Assembly (NCBI GenBank): GCA_003524145.1
Contig: DODZ01000035.1
Span: forward strand, 1-50,323
Origin: Candidatus Apopatosoma intestinale
Lineage (GTDB): Bacteria; Bacillota; Clostridia; Oscillospirales; CAG-272
Direction: 5' to 3'
Length of the DNA stretch: 50,323 bases
Shown here one piece after another: positions 8,483 to 17,402 of the stretch. The notes beneath the pieces were generated by a model. That model was given only the letters and a program-made list of their open reading frames with translations, searched no databases and had not been told where the DNA came from. Made by a program: the position numbers and the translations under genes. How positions within the stretch are numbered: the stretch's first letter is position 1; every line of letters starts with the position of its first letter.

Positions 8483-8510
8483 ATTATAGCACGAAATTTT
8501 CTTTTGTCAA
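8483..8510 (-). promoter_or_regulatory. Promoter of copA-csoR-copZ
   Basis: Minus strand: consensus -35 TTGACA (8510-8505), 16-bp spacer, consensus -10 TATAAT (8488-8483). Confidence 0.8.
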
Positions 8511-8615
8511 GCGAAAAGCGATAAATTTTTCTTATAGTATTCTTCCGTGCCTTGCGCCTGTATATGCGGGGCATGCCTTAACATTTTGTTTACAAAAAAA
8601 TATTTTCGTTTTTTA

Positions 8616-8644
8616 TTGACAAAAGCCGCAGAAGGGTGTATTAT
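8616..8644 (+). promoter_or_regulatory. Promoter of marR-ABC exporter operon
   Basis: Consensus -35 TTGACA (8616-8621), 17-bp spacer, -10 TATTAT (8639-8644). Confidence 0.75.
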
Positions 8645-8648
8645 GCAA

Positions 8649-8664
8649 TTAGTTTGAAAACTAA
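8649..8664. promoter_or_regulatory. MarR operator candidate
   Basis: Perfect palindrome TTAGTTT-GA-AAACTAA directly after the -10 box and before the marR start. Its place and symmetry fit autorepression by the MarR protein encoded next to it. Confidence 0.6.
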
Positions 8665-8681
8665 CTAATATGGAGGCAGTT

Positions 8682-9143
8682 ATGGAAGAGAAAAAATGCG
8701 ACCGCAAATTTTTGCCGAGCATGATGACAAACGAGGTTTCCAAGCTTTTCCGCGATATCATAAACCGCGAGGTTGAGAAGCTCGGAGTGCAGAACGGTTA
8801 CAGGCAGCTTCTTTTTCACCTTTCGAGAATGGACGGCGTAAGTCAGCTTGAGCTTGCACGTGCTACGCATCTTAAAGCACCGACCGTTTCCGTCACGCTG
8901 AAGGGCATGGAGGCAGACGGGCTTGTGGTTCGGAGAGGCGACGAAAACGATGCACGTGTTATCCATGTTTACCTGACGGAAAAGGGCAGGAAGACGGACG
9001 ATAAGATACGCGAGATACATCATATGCTTGACAGCAGAATGACCGAGGGCATACCTCAGAGCGAGCTTGACGCGCTCGTCGCCACGCTGACAAAACTGCG
9101 CGATAATATGCTCAGAATCACGGAAGAGGCAAAATCGGAATGA
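8682..9143 (+). CDS. MarR-family transcriptional regulator
   Basis: Winged-helix repressor of 153 aa. The HTH runs through VSQLELARATHLKAPTVSVT, and the wing carries the family mark RRGDENDARVIHVYLTEKG (Asp-x-Arg). The ATG at 8682 is preferred to the one at 8670 because TGGAGG lies 6 bp before it and overlaps the earlier ATG. It leads an operon with two ABC exporter subunits (16-bp gap) and has a palindromic operator in its promoter. It therefore probably represses the exporter until a small toxic ligand binds. Confidence 0.88.
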   Translation: MEEKKCDRKFLPSMMTNEVSKLFRDIINREVEKLGVQNGYRQLLFHLSRMDGVSQLELARATHLKAPTVSVTLKGMEADGLVVRRGDENDARVIHVYLTEKGRKTDDKIREIHHMLDSRMTEGIPQSELDALVATLTKLRDNMLRITEEAKSE

Positions 9144-9159
9144 GCGAAAGGGAGAAATG

Positions 9160-10905
9160 ATGAAAAAGGTTTTATCATATCTGAAGCCATATTGGTTTAT
9201 TGCCATATGGTCGCCGATATTTATGGTGGGCGAGGTGCTTATCGATCTTGAGCTTCCTACCGTGATGGCGCAGATAGTAAATGAAGGTATAATAAACGGC
9301 GGCGGGATGGATGTTATACTGCCGATGGGCATAAAGATGCTGATATATGTCATTCTCGGAGGCATATTCGGCGTGGGCGCGGCGTTTTTCGCCTCCTATG
9401 CCTCGCAGAATTTCGGAAACAGTCTGCGCAAATCCGCCTTTGCCAAGGTGATGTCACTCTCGATAGAGCAGACGGACGATTTCACCACAGGCTCGCTCGT
9501 CACGCGAATGACAAACGATATCTCGATGGTTCAGCAGTTTGTGGCGACAGGACTGCGTATGTTTTTCCGCTCGCCGATATTCTTTGTCGGCGGCATAATC
9601 AAGGCGCTCGCGCTCAATGCCAGATTCGGCATAGTCATAGCCGTGACGATACCGATACAGCTTATCGTGGTGCTTTTTGTCGTCGGAAAGGTGCGCCCGA
9701 TGTTCGATGCCGTGCAGAAAAAGCTCGATAAGGTCAATTCCGTGGTGCAGGAGAATGTCACGGGTGCACGCGTCGTCAAGGCTTATGTGCGCGAAGAGCA
9801 CGAAAACGCGCGTTTTGATGCGGCAAACAAGGATTTGTCGGTAACGATGTTCAAAATCCAGAAGCTTATGGCTCTGCTCAGTCCTTTCATGATGATAGTG
9901 CTGAACTTTGCCGTTATCGCGCTTATCGCCGTCGGCGGAAAGCAGGTTTCCGAGGTCGGCGGCATACTTGTCGGCGATATCATGGCGGCTGTGACATATA
10001 TTTCGCAGATTCTGATGAGCATGATGATGATATCCATGATATTCCAGAGCTTCTCACGTGCTTCGGCTTCCGCACGCAGAATAGAAGAGGTGCTTGATGC
10101 CGAGCCTGCCGTTGTCGAAGGACACGGTGCAGACGGAGCAAACGGAGAAAAGGGCTGCGTCACATTTGAAAATGTAAGCTTTCGCTATCCCGATTCTCCC
10201 GAAAACTCCGCTCCCGTGCTCTCGGGCATCAATCTCGATATAAAGCAGGGCGAAAATGTTGCCATACTCGGAGCCACAGGCTCGGGCAAGACCTCGCTTG
10301 TGAATCTGATACCGCGCTTTTACGATGTGACGGGCGGCAGAGTCCTGCTCGACGGAGAGGATGTGCGCGATTATTCCTTTGACGCATTGCGGAGCAAGGT
10401 GGCTCTCGTGCTTCAGAAGAGCGAGCTTTTCTCCGGCACCGTGGCGGAAAATCTGCGCTGGGGCAATCCCGAGGCAAGCGATGCCGAGCTGAAAAAAGCC
10501 GCCGAGATAGCGCAGGCGGACGGCTTCATAGAATCGTTTAACGAAGGCTACGACACAATGATAGCGGAGAAGGGCGCGTCTCTCTCGGGCGGACAGAAGC
10601 AGAGGCTTTCCATCGCCCGTGCGATACTGAAAAAGCCGGAAATAATCATTTTTGATGACAGCATGTCGGCACTCGACCTGAAAACAAGCGCAAGGCTTTC
10701 CGCAGCTCTGCGAAGCGAAATGGCTGATACAACGGTCATCACGATAGCGCAGCGTGTGGCAAGCGTCATGAATGCGGACAGGATAGTCGTACTCGACGGT
10801 GGAGGTATTTCCGCCGTAGGCACGCACGCCGAGCTGCTCGAAACAAGCGATGTTTATCGCGATATTTACAATTCACAGCTGAAGAGAGGTGAGAGCATTG
10901 AATAA
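9160..10905 (+). CDS. ABC exporter half-transporter, subunit with degenerate Walker B
   Basis: Membrane ABC half-transporter of about 581 aa: six helices (residues about 1-310) fused to an ATPase domain (about 335-575). Visible motifs: Walker A GATGSGKTS, signature LSGGQKQRLSIARA, Walker B IIIFDDSMSALD. The residue after the Walker B aspartate is Asp, not the catalytic Glu, as in the non-catalytic partner of heterodimeric exporters (TM287/288, BmrCD types). The ATG at 9160 sits 5 bp after AAAGGGAG; the ATG at 9157 is also possible. It pairs with the next gene, overlapping it by 8 bp, and probably exports a drug or amphipathic compound under MarR control. Confidence 0.88.
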   Translation: MKKVLSYLKPYWFIAIWSPIFMVGEVLIDLELPTVMAQIVNEGIINGGGMDVILPMGIKMLIYVILGGIFGVGAAFFASYASQNFGNSLRKSAFAKVMSLSIEQTDDFTTGSLVTRMTNDISMVQQFVATGLRMFFRSPIFFVGGIIKALALNARFGIVIAVTIPIQLIVVLFVVGKVRPMFDAVQKKLDKVNSVVQENVTGARVVKAYVREEHENARFDAANKDLSVTMFKIQKLMALLSPFMMIVLNFAVIALIAVGGKQVSEVGGILVGDIMAAVTYISQILMSMMMISMIFQSFSRASASARRIEEVLDAEPAVVEGHGADGANGEKGCVTFENVSFRYPDSPENSAPVLSGINLDIKQGENVAILGATGSGKTSLVNLIPRFYDVTGGRVLLDGEDVRDYSFDALRSKVALVLQKSELFSGTVAENLRWGNPEASDAELKKAAEIAQADGFIESFNEGYDTMIAEKGASLSGGQKQRLSIARAILKKPEIIIFDDSMSALDLKTSARLSAALRSEMADTTVITIAQRVASVMNADRIVVLDGGGISAVGTHAELLETSDVYRDIYNSQLKRGESIE

Positions 10906-12799
10906 TACGCAAAAAACCGTGGGCGCACCGCAGGGCGGCGACAAAAAGCCGATGGATATGCGTCCCGGCGGCGGTCCGCGCCGCGGCATGAGCATGATAG
11001 CCGAAAAGCCGAAGAACATGAAAAAGACGCTCTCAAGGCTTCTCAAATATATAGTCACGAATAAATTCATGATAATTATGCTCGTGGCAAGCGTTATTAT
11101 ATCGGCACTTCTCAACCTCGCGGGGCCTTCCATTCAGGGCGAGGCACTGAAATTCCTCACGCCGTCGACAGATGAGGGCGGCAAGCTGATAATCCTCGAG
11201 GACGGTACTGTAAAGGTCGATTTCGCGGGTATGACAAGGCTGCTCGTGCTCCTCGGTGCGGTATATCTGCTTTCCTCGCTTTTCACATATATTCAGGGGC
11301 ATATTTCGGCAAAGCTCTCGCAGAAAACAGTCTACCGTATGCGCGGCGACCTTTTCCGCAAGATAGAAAAGCTCCCGATAAAATATATCGACAATCATCC
11401 GCACGGCGATATCATGAGCCGCATGACAAACGATATAGAAAATATCTCAAATACCGTTTCAAACTCCGTGACATCGCTCATCTCCGGTATCATAACGATA
11501 ATCGGCGCTTTCTCGCTGATGCTTTATCACAGCTGGCAGATGACGCTTGTCGCTCTCGTGACAATCCCGCTGACCGTGCTTGTGACGACAAAGCTGACAA
11601 AATATGTCCGCAGGTATTTCATGCGTCAGCAGCAGCTGCTCGGCGCGATAAACTCACAGGTGGAGGAGAGTGTGACGGGATATAAAACCGTAGTTGCCTT
11701 CGGTCACGAAAACGAGATAAAAGATGAATTCAACCGCACGGGCGACGAGCTCCGCACGGCGGGTATCAAGGCGGAAATTTTCGGCGGAGTCATGGGCCCG
11801 CTCATGAATATCATCGGCAATGTCGGCTTTCTGCTTATCGTAATATGCGGTGCGCTCTTTACGATGAAGGGGCTTATCGGCATCACTACAATATATGTTT
11901 TCATCCAGTATTCCAAGCAGTTTACACGCCCGATAAACGAGGTGGCAAACCAGTATACCTCGATACTCAATGCGATAACGGGCGCGGAGCGTGTTTTTGA
12001 GATAATGGATCAGAATGATGAGACGGACGAGGGCAAAAAGGTGCTTTTACCCGCCGATATCAAGGGCAATATTTCGTTCCGGAATATATGCTTCTCATAT
12101 GTTCAAAGCGAACCTGTGCTGAAAAATTTCAATCTTGAGATTTCAAGCGGACAGAAGATAGCCATAGTCGGAAAGACCGGATCGGGAAAAACGACGATAA
12201 TCAATCTGCTGACGCGCTTTTACGAGACGGACAGCGGAAAGATACTGCTGGACGGCACGGATATCCGCGAGATAACCAAGGCTTCGCTGCGCAAGAATAT
12301 CGCGATAGTTTTGCAGGATACGGTGCTTTTCTCGGATACGGTAGGCGCGAATATCCGTTACGGCAGACCGGAGGCGAGCGAAGCTGAAACGGAAGCGGCG
12401 GCAAAAGCGGCAAAAGCGCATGATTTCATCACGCGTATGCCAGAGGGCTATGATACGGTGCTCGATGAATCGGGCGGCAATATAAGTCAGGGACAGAAAC
12501 AGCTGCTTACCATTGCCCGCGCGATACTGGCAGACCCGAAGATACTCATTCTCGATGAGGCGACCTCAAGCGTAGATACGCGCACGGAGATGGATATCCA
12601 GAGCGCGATGATAAATCTGATGCAGGGAAGAACCACGCTGATAATAGCGCACAGACTCTCAACCATACGCGATGCGGATAAGATAATAGTTCTCGACGAC
12701 GGCAGAATAGTCGAAGCCGGAAACCATAATGAGCTTATCGCCGCAGAAGGCGTATATTACGGACTCTATATGTCGCAGTTTGCGGGAATCGAGACTTAA
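10898..12799 (+). CDS. ABC exporter half-transporter, subunit with canonical Walker B
   Basis: Second half of the exporter, about 633 aa. A proline/glycine-rich N-terminal extension (residues about 1-45) precedes six membrane helices and an ATPase domain. Walker A GKTGSGKTT and Walker B LILDEATSSVD are canonical with catalytic Glu, while the signature is the altered ISQGQ form. Together with the neighbour this gives one consensus and one degenerate ATP site, as expected for a heterodimer. The start is probably TTG at 10898, after GAGAGGTGAG and inside the end of the first subunit gene; GTG at 10889 is the alternative. A strong terminator follows. Confidence 0.87.
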   Translation: MNNTQKTVGAPQGGDKKPMDMRPGGGPRRGMSMIAEKPKNMKKTLSRLLKYIVTNKFMIIMLVASVIISALLNLAGPSIQGEALKFLTPSTDEGGKLIILEDGTVKVDFAGMTRLLVLLGAVYLLSSLFTYIQGHISAKLSQKTVYRMRGDLFRKIEKLPIKYIDNHPHGDIMSRMTNDIENISNTVSNSVTSLISGIITIIGAFSLMLYHSWQMTLVALVTIPLTVLVTTKLTKYVRRYFMRQQQLLGAINSQVEESVTGYKTVVAFGHENEIKDEFNRTGDELRTAGIKAEIFGGVMGPLMNIIGNVGFLLIVICGALFTMKGLIGITTIYVFIQYSKQFTRPINEVANQYTSILNAITGAERVFEIMDQNDETDEGKKVLLPADIKGNISFRNICFSYVQSEPVLKNFNLEISSGQKIAIVGKTGSGKTTIINLLTRFYETDSGKILLDGTDIREITKASLRKNIAIVLQDTVLFSDTVGANIRYGRPEASEAETEAAAKAAKAHDFITRMPEGYDTVLDESGGNISQGQKQLLTIARAILADPKILILDEATSSVDTRTEMDIQSAMINLMQGRTTLIIAHRLSTIRDADKIIVLDDGRIVEAGNHNELIAAEGVYYGLYMSQFAGIET

Positions 12800-12809
12800 A
12801 CGACAGAAG

Positions 12810-12844
12810 AAAAGGCGGAAAATCCGAGAGATTTCCGCCTTTTG
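12810..12844 (+). terminator. Intrinsic terminator of marR-ABC operon
   Basis: Stem AAAGGCGGAAA/TTTCCGCCTTT with a short loop and a T-tract, 10 bp after the stop. Confidence 0.8.
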
Positions 12845-12883
12845 ACGTGTTTGACCGCATTTATTCAAAACCATTGCAAAAAC

Positions 12884-12917
12884 AAAAAATGGAATCCGCG
12901 AGGATTCCATTTTTTTG
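12884..12917 (-). terminator. Terminator of ileS-mscL (bidirectional shape)
   Basis: AAAAAATGGAATCC-GCGA-GGATTCCATTTTTTT, an almost perfect stem with A- and T-tracts on both sides, 12 bp after the mscL stop. Confidence 0.85.
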
Positions 12918-12928
12918 AAAGTATTGGT

Positions 12929-13468
12929 TTATTTTTTGCTTTCCATTATGTTGCAGAGCTTTTCGAGAAGCTCCGCCTGACGGGCAACATCGGCTTTCAG
13001 CTTCTGCTCCTCGGCTTCCTTCTTCGCGGCCGCCGCATCTGCCGCCGCTTTTGCGGCTTCGGCTTCCGCCTTTTCCTTGGCGGCTTTTTCTTCTGCCGCT
13101 TTTATCTCTTTTTCATTAAGTGTATTTCTCACCTTCATGATAACGCGGAGCACCGTGAAAATGCATAGCGCAATGATGAGAAAATCGATTATTGTCTGAA
13201 GCCATGCACCCCAGAGGATGGCAACCTCGGGTGTTGTCACAACACCCTCCGCATTTGTCACGGCGGGCGTGATGACTGTTTTTACGCCGTCAAGACTGCC
13301 GCTTTTCAGAAAAAGACCCACAAAAGGATTGATAATGTAGTTTACAAGTCCCGTCGTTATCTTGCCGAAAGCACCGCCGACTACAACGCCGACTGCCATA
13401 TCAAGCACATTGCCGCGAGTGATGAACTTCTTGAAATCTGCCCAGAATGTTGATTTGCCTTTTCCCAT
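12929..13468 (-). CDS. mscL: Large-conductance mechanosensitive channel MscL
   Basis: Channel protein of 179 aa that opens under membrane tension to release solutes during hypo-osmotic shock. Residues about 18-48 give the signature NVLDMAVGVVVGGAFGKI of the first helix, and the second helix is around TIIDFLIIALCIFTVLRV. The C-terminus is extended: from about residue 110 a charged Ala/Lys/Glu-rich coiled coil runs some 65 residues, clearly longer than the usual bundle of this family (about 135-150 aa in total). Start: GGAGGGAGAAACC before the ATG. It lies 17 bp after the ileS stop and is probably read through from ileS. Confidence 0.9.
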   Translation of the reverse strand: MGKGKSTFWADFKKFITRGNVLDMAVGVVVGGAFGKITTGLVNYIINPFVGLFLKSGSLDGVKTVITPAVTNAEGVVTTPEVAILWGAWLQTIIDFLIIALCIFTVLRVIMKVRNTLNEKEIKAAEEKAAKEKAEAEAAKAAADAAAAKKEAEEQKLKADVARQAELLEKLCNIMESKK

Positions 13469-13485
13469 GGTTTCTCCCTCCGAAA

Positions 13486-16400
13486 TTATTTGTTTATTTT
13501 TTCGACGCCGAGGACGACATCCTCGCCGTTGATATTCCAGTTTTTGCTGAAATGCGTTTCGCTTCCGAAAATTATATTCACGGCAAGCGTTTCACTCTTG
13601 ATGGAGTCGGCATTGCGCTCCATGATATCAGCTATCTTATCATTGCCGGAGCAATAGATATTGATATTGTCCATAACCTCAAAGCCGGAATCCTTGCGCA
13701 TCGTCTGAATTTTGCTGACTATCTCGCGCACAAAGCCCTCTTCTATAAGCTCGGGTGTGAGATTGGTATCGAGAGCGACGGTCACATTGTTATCCGAGAG
13801 AGCCTCATAGCCCGGTATCTGAGCGGACTCTATGAGCAAATCCTCCTCGGAAAGCTCGGCTACCGTGTCGCCGAGGTCAAGCTTCAGCTTGCCTGTGTCG
13901 CGAAGCTCCGCCATTGCGGCATTGCCGTCTATTTCTGCGAGCATGGTTCTTATCTTGCCGAGATATTTGCCGTATTTCGGACCGACTGTACGAAGCTGCG
14001 GCTTGAAGGAATAGCTTGTGAACGAAGCGGCGTCGGAGACAAATTCGACTTTCTTGACATTCAGCTCGTCTGCTACTATCTCAACAAAATATTCGGGAAG
14101 CACCTTTTCCGCCTTGACATACATAACGCCGATAGGCTGGCGGTTCTTGATAGAGGCGCTGTTTCTGCAGGCTCTGCCGAGAACAACAATATCGAGCACC
14201 TCATCCATTCTCGCTTCAAGCTCGGAGTCTATATATGCCTCGTTTGCCTGCGGGAAATCGCAGAGATGAATGCTCTCGGGCGCGGACTTGTCTATGCTGC
14301 GCACAAGATTCTGATATATATCCTCTGTCATGAAAGGAATCATCGGAGCGGCGAGCTTGCAGAATGTGACGAGGACGGTATAGAGCGTCATATATGCGTT
14401 TATCTTGTCCTCTGTCATATCGCTTACCCAGAAGCGCTCGCGCGAACGGCGGACATACCAGTTTGAAAGCTTGTCCACAAAATCGGAGAGCGCACGCGCC
14501 GTTTCGGTTATGCGGTAATTGCCGAGGTCGTCGTCGACTTCATTTATCAGCGAATTGAGCTTGGAGAGCACCCACTTGTCCATGACCGGAAGCTTCTCAT
14601 AATCAAGCGTATATTTTGTTGCGTCGAACCCGTCGATGTTCGCATAGAGAACGAAGAAAGCATAAGTGTTCCAGAGCGTGCCCATGAATTTGCGCTGCCC
14701 CTCGGTCACAGCCGCATCGTGAAACTTATTGGGAAGCCACGGAGCACTGTTTGAATAGAAATACCAGCGTATCGCATCGGCGCCGTGCTTGGCAAGAGCA
14801 TCAAACGGGTCTACTGCGTTACCCTTGGATTTTGACATCTTCTGACCGTTTTCATCCTGTACATGACCGAGAACAATAACATTTTCATAAGGAGCCTTAT
14901 TGAAAACGAGAGTGGAGACGGCGAGCAGTGAATGGAACCAACCGCGCGTCTGGTCCACTGCCTCGGAGATAAACTGCGCGGGGAAGTGGCTCAAGAAAAG
15001 CTCTTTGTTTTCAAAGGGATAGTGATACTGCGCAAAAGGCATTGCGCCCGAGTCAAACCAGCAGTCGAGCACTTCCGGCACGCGCTTCATCGGTTTGCCG
15101 CATTTCGGGCATTTTATCGTTATCTCGTCGATATACGGGCGGTGAAGCTCAACCGTCTTTGCGCGTTCGTCGCCGCTCATTTCATAGAGCTCCTCGCGAC
15201 TGCCGACGCAGTGGCGGTGACCGCATTCGCATTCCCATATATTGAGCGGTGCGCCCCAGTAGCGGTTGCGCGATATCGCCCAGTCCTGAATATTTTCGAG
15301 CCAGTTTCCGAATCTTCCTGTGCCGATGGATTCGGGAATCCAGTTTATGGTCGCATTGTTGCGGAGCAGGTCTTCTTTTACGGCACTCTCGCGGATATAC
15401 CATGATTCTCTTGCGTAGTATATGAGCGGAGTATCGCATCTCCAGCAGTGCGGATAGCTGTGCTCAAACTTGGGCGCGTCGAAGAGAAGCCCCTTCTTTT
15501 CGAGGTCGGTAATTATCAGCGGGTCGGCTTTCTTTACGAAAAGTCCCGCATAGGAGGTTTCCTTTGTCATTTCGCCCTTGCCGTCCACGAGCTGAACGAA
15601 GGGCAGGTCGTATGCCTTGCCTACGTTGGCGTCATCCTCACCGAAGGCAGGCGCGATATGAACGATACCAGTACCGTCTGTGAGAGTTACAAAATCGGCA
15701 CACGTGACGTAATATGCCTTTTTGCCCTGCTTTGCCACTATATCGAGCGCAAAATCAAAGAGCGGCTCGTATTCTTTATGTTCGAGCTCCTTGCCCTTGT
15801 ATTCTTTGATTATTTCATAGGCGGGAGTATCGTCATGCGCGAGCTTGCCGAGAACGGTATCGAGCAGAGCCTTTGCCATATAGTAGGTATAGCCGTCCGC
15901 CGCCTTTACCTTGGCGTATTCCTCGCGGGGATTTACGCAGAGCGCGACATTGGAGGGAAGTGTCCACGGAGTTGTCGTCCATGCGAGGAAATATGCGTCC
16001 TCGCCCTTTACCCTGAAGCGGACGACGGCGGAGCGCTCCTTCACATCCTTATAGCCCTGAGCGACCTCGGCGCTGGATAGCGGCGTGCCGCAGCGGGGAC
16101 AGTAGGGAACTATCTTGAAGCCCTTATAGAGCAGACCTTTGTCCCATATCTGACGGAGCGCCCACCATTCTGACTCGATATATTCATCTGTATATGTGAT
16201 ATAGGGATGCTCCATATCAGCCCAGAAGCCGACTATGCCGGAGAAATCCTCCCACATACCCTTGTATTTCCATACGCTCTCGCGGCATTTCTTTATGAAA
16301 GGCTCGATGCCGTATTTTTCTATCTGATCCTTGCCGTCCAGCCCGAGCAGCTTTTCAACTTCAAGCTCGACGGGAAGTCCGTGCGTATCCCAGCCTGCCT

Positions 16401-16644
16401 TGCGGAGAACCTTCTTTCCCTTCATTGTCTGGTAGCGGGGAATCATATCTTTGATTACACGCGTGAGTACATGACCAATATGCGGCTTTCCGTTTGCCGT
16501 GGGGGGTCCGTCATAGAATGTATAATCCGGACAGCCCTCGCGAGCCTCGATGCTCTTTTCGAATATCTTATTGTCACGCCAGAACTGCTCAATCTTTTTT
16601 TCTCTTTCCACGAAATTCAGATTCGCGGACACTTTTTCGTACAT
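13486..16644 (-). CDS. ileS: Isoleucyl-tRNA synthetase, long (IleS2-like) type
   Basis: Class I synthetase of 1052 aa that charges tRNA-Ile. The HIGH motif is at residues 55-58 (PPTANGKPHIGHVLTR) and KMSKS at 602-606. An editing domain lies between them and an anticodon-binding region follows. The length and the C-terminal DUF5915-like part, without the terminal zinc cluster of the E. coli type, fit the IleRS2 group, whose members are often naturally mupirocin-tolerant. The start ATG 12 codons inside the open frame is chosen because GGGAGG lies 10 bp upstream. Expression should be set by the T-box leader (16690-16940). mscL follows in the same transcript. Confidence 0.95.
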   Translation of the reverse strand: MYEKVSANLNFVEREKKIEQFWRDNKIFEKSIEAREGCPDYTFYDGPPTANGKPHIGHVLTRVIKDMIPRYQTMKGKKVLRKAGWDTHGLPVELEVEKLLGLDGKDQIEKYGIEPFIKKCRESVWKYKGMWEDFSGIVGFWADMEHPYITYTDEYIESEWWALRQIWDKGLLYKGFKIVPYCPRCGTPLSSAEVAQGYKDVKERSAVVRFRVKGEDAYFLAWTTTPWTLPSNVALCVNPREEYAKVKAADGYTYYMAKALLDTVLGKLAHDDTPAYEIIKEYKGKELEHKEYEPLFDFALDIVAKQGKKAYYVTCADFVTLTDGTGIVHIAPAFGEDDANVGKAYDLPFVQLVDGKGEMTKETSYAGLFVKKADPLIITDLEKKGLLFDAPKFEHSYPHCWRCDTPLIYYARESWYIRESAVKEDLLRNNATINWIPESIGTGRFGNWLENIQDWAISRNRYWGAPLNIWECECGHRHCVGSREELYEMSGDERAKTVELHRPYIDEITIKCPKCGKPMKRVPEVLDCWFDSGAMPFAQYHYPFENKELFLSHFPAQFISEAVDQTRGWFHSLLAVSTLVFNKAPYENVIVLGHVQDENGQKMSKSKGNAVDPFDALAKHGADAIRWYFYSNSAPWLPNKFHDAAVTEGQRKFMGTLWNTYAFFVLYANIDGFDATKYTLDYEKLPVMDKWVLSKLNSLINEVDDDLGNYRITETARALSDFVDKLSNWYVRRSRERFWVSDMTEDKINAYMTLYTVLVTFCKLAAPMIPFMTEDIYQNLVRSIDKSAPESIHLCDFPQANEAYIDSELEARMDEVLDIVVLGRACRNSASIKNRQPIGVMYVKAEKVLPEYFVEIVADELNVKKVEFVSDAASFTSYSFKPQLRTVGPKYGKYLGKIRTMLAEIDGNAAMAELRDTGKLKLDLGDTVAELSEEDLLIESAQIPGYEALSDNNVTVALDTNLTPELIEEGFVREIVSKIQTMRKDSGFEVMDNINIYCSGNDKIADIMERNADSIKSETLAVNIIFGSETHFSKNWNINGEDVVLGVEKINK

Positions 16645-16689
16645 GAAATTTTTCCTCCCGAATAAATTCTTCTTTTTCACTGCAAAATC

Positions 16690-16721
16690 AAAAAAAGCAC
16701 CGTCCGCAATCGGGACGGCGC
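16690..16721 (-). terminator. Leader terminator of the ileS T-box
   Basis: Minus strand: GCGCCGTCCC-GATTGC-GGACGGTGC followed by seven T. It directly follows the T-box sequence and competes with the antiterminator. Confidence 0.8.
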
Positions 16722-16940
16722 AGGAAAGCGTCGCTTAACCACCCGTTCGCATACATTTATATGCTTCCCGTATTACGGCGGGATGCCGTCGCGTGCTTAA
16801 TCGGAGAAGCCTTTCGGCAGCGATGCTCGGGAGTGATTTTCGCATGAGGCTACTTGCCGCCGAACTCTCACCGTCTTCGGCTCGCTTTGGGCTTTCTTCG
16901 GATGCTACTCTCTCCGTCTTTGCATTTGCAGGTATATACT
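16690..16940 (-). promoter_or_regulatory. T-box riboswitch leader, isoleucine-specific
   Basis: About 250-nt leader. The T-box core is at 16744-16732 on the minus strand (GGGTGGTTAAGCG; the TGGT can pair with the ACCA end of uncharged tRNA). The base of stem I is GGAG (16915-16912) pairing with CTCC (16833-16830). The codon next to it, ATC (16837-16835), followed by A, is the likely specifier and reads isoleucine. Uncharged tRNA-Ile should stabilise the antiterminator and switch ileS on. The second half of the T-box deviates from the common ACCGCG. Confidence 0.85.
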
Positions 16941-16946
16941 TTCTAT

Positions 16947-16975
16947 ATTATAATACGGTAAAGAGCCGTTGTCAA
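16947..16975 (-). promoter_or_regulatory. Promoter of ileS T-box transcript
   Basis: Minus strand: perfect -35 TTGACA (16975-16970), 17-bp spacer, perfect -10 TATAAT (16952-16947). Confidence 0.85.
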
Positions 16976-17038
16976 CAGCTTTTTTTCTTATTTTTGTCTG
17001 CAAACGGCAAAAAAATTTATATAAGTTTTATTTTGGTA

Positions 17039-17067
17039 TTGCAAAAATCAATCTTTTCTGCTATAAT
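17039..17067 (+). promoter_or_regulatory. Promoter of SRP RNA
   Basis: -35 TTGCAA (17039-17044), 17-bp spacer, perfect -10 TATAAT (17062-17067), 8 bp before the 5' end of the predicted RNA. Confidence 0.8.
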
Positions 17068-17074
17068 AAACGAA

Positions 17075-17379
17075 GCGAGATATAAAATCAGACCATACCG
17101 GTCGGGGAATTAGCGGTGCCCTGTACCTGCAATCCGCTACAGCAGGGATGGTTTCCGATTATGAGGGGTGGATTTGTGTGGTCTGCACCGCATAATCTCC
17201 GCGATGACGGGTGGGTCCCGCGCAATCGGTAGCTGTGAACCATGTCAGGTGAGGAATCAAGCAGCATTAAGCAGTGCCACCGGTGTGCCGCGGGGTTGCC
17301 TGCTCCGAGCGGAGACTGCGGAAAGCGCATGGAAGTTCATTTCGAGTTTTCGGTGTATGGTCTGATTTTATACCTCGCT
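17075..17379 (+). ncRNA. ffs: Signal recognition particle RNA, large bacterial (scRNA) type
   Basis: About 305-nt RNA scaffold of the signal recognition particle, which binds Ffh and guides membrane and secreted proteins. Recognised from the Alu-domain core (AGCGGTGCCCTGTACCTGCA, 17112-17131), GTGGGTCCCGCGCAA, and the Ffh-binding hairpin GTCAGGTGAGGAATCAAGCA (17244-17263) with a GGAA tetraloop closed by TGA/TCA. The 5' and 3' ends pair over more than 20 bp (ATAAAATCAGACCATACCG with CGGTGTATGGTCTGATTTTA). The run CTTTTATTTT after the helix probably serves as terminator. It lies directly upstream of dnaX. Confidence 0.93.
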
Positions 17380-17402
17380 TTTATTTTCGGGAGGGAAGGA
17401 AA

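Noticed and set aside
13447..14466. 339-aa + strand open frame inside ileS
   Set aside because: Shadow of the IleRS C-terminal region, with no ribosome binding site.
16465..16482. Altered HIGH motif (swapped form) giving mupirocin hyper-resistance
   Set aside because: The motif reads canonical HIGH, so only the general IleS2-type assignment is made.
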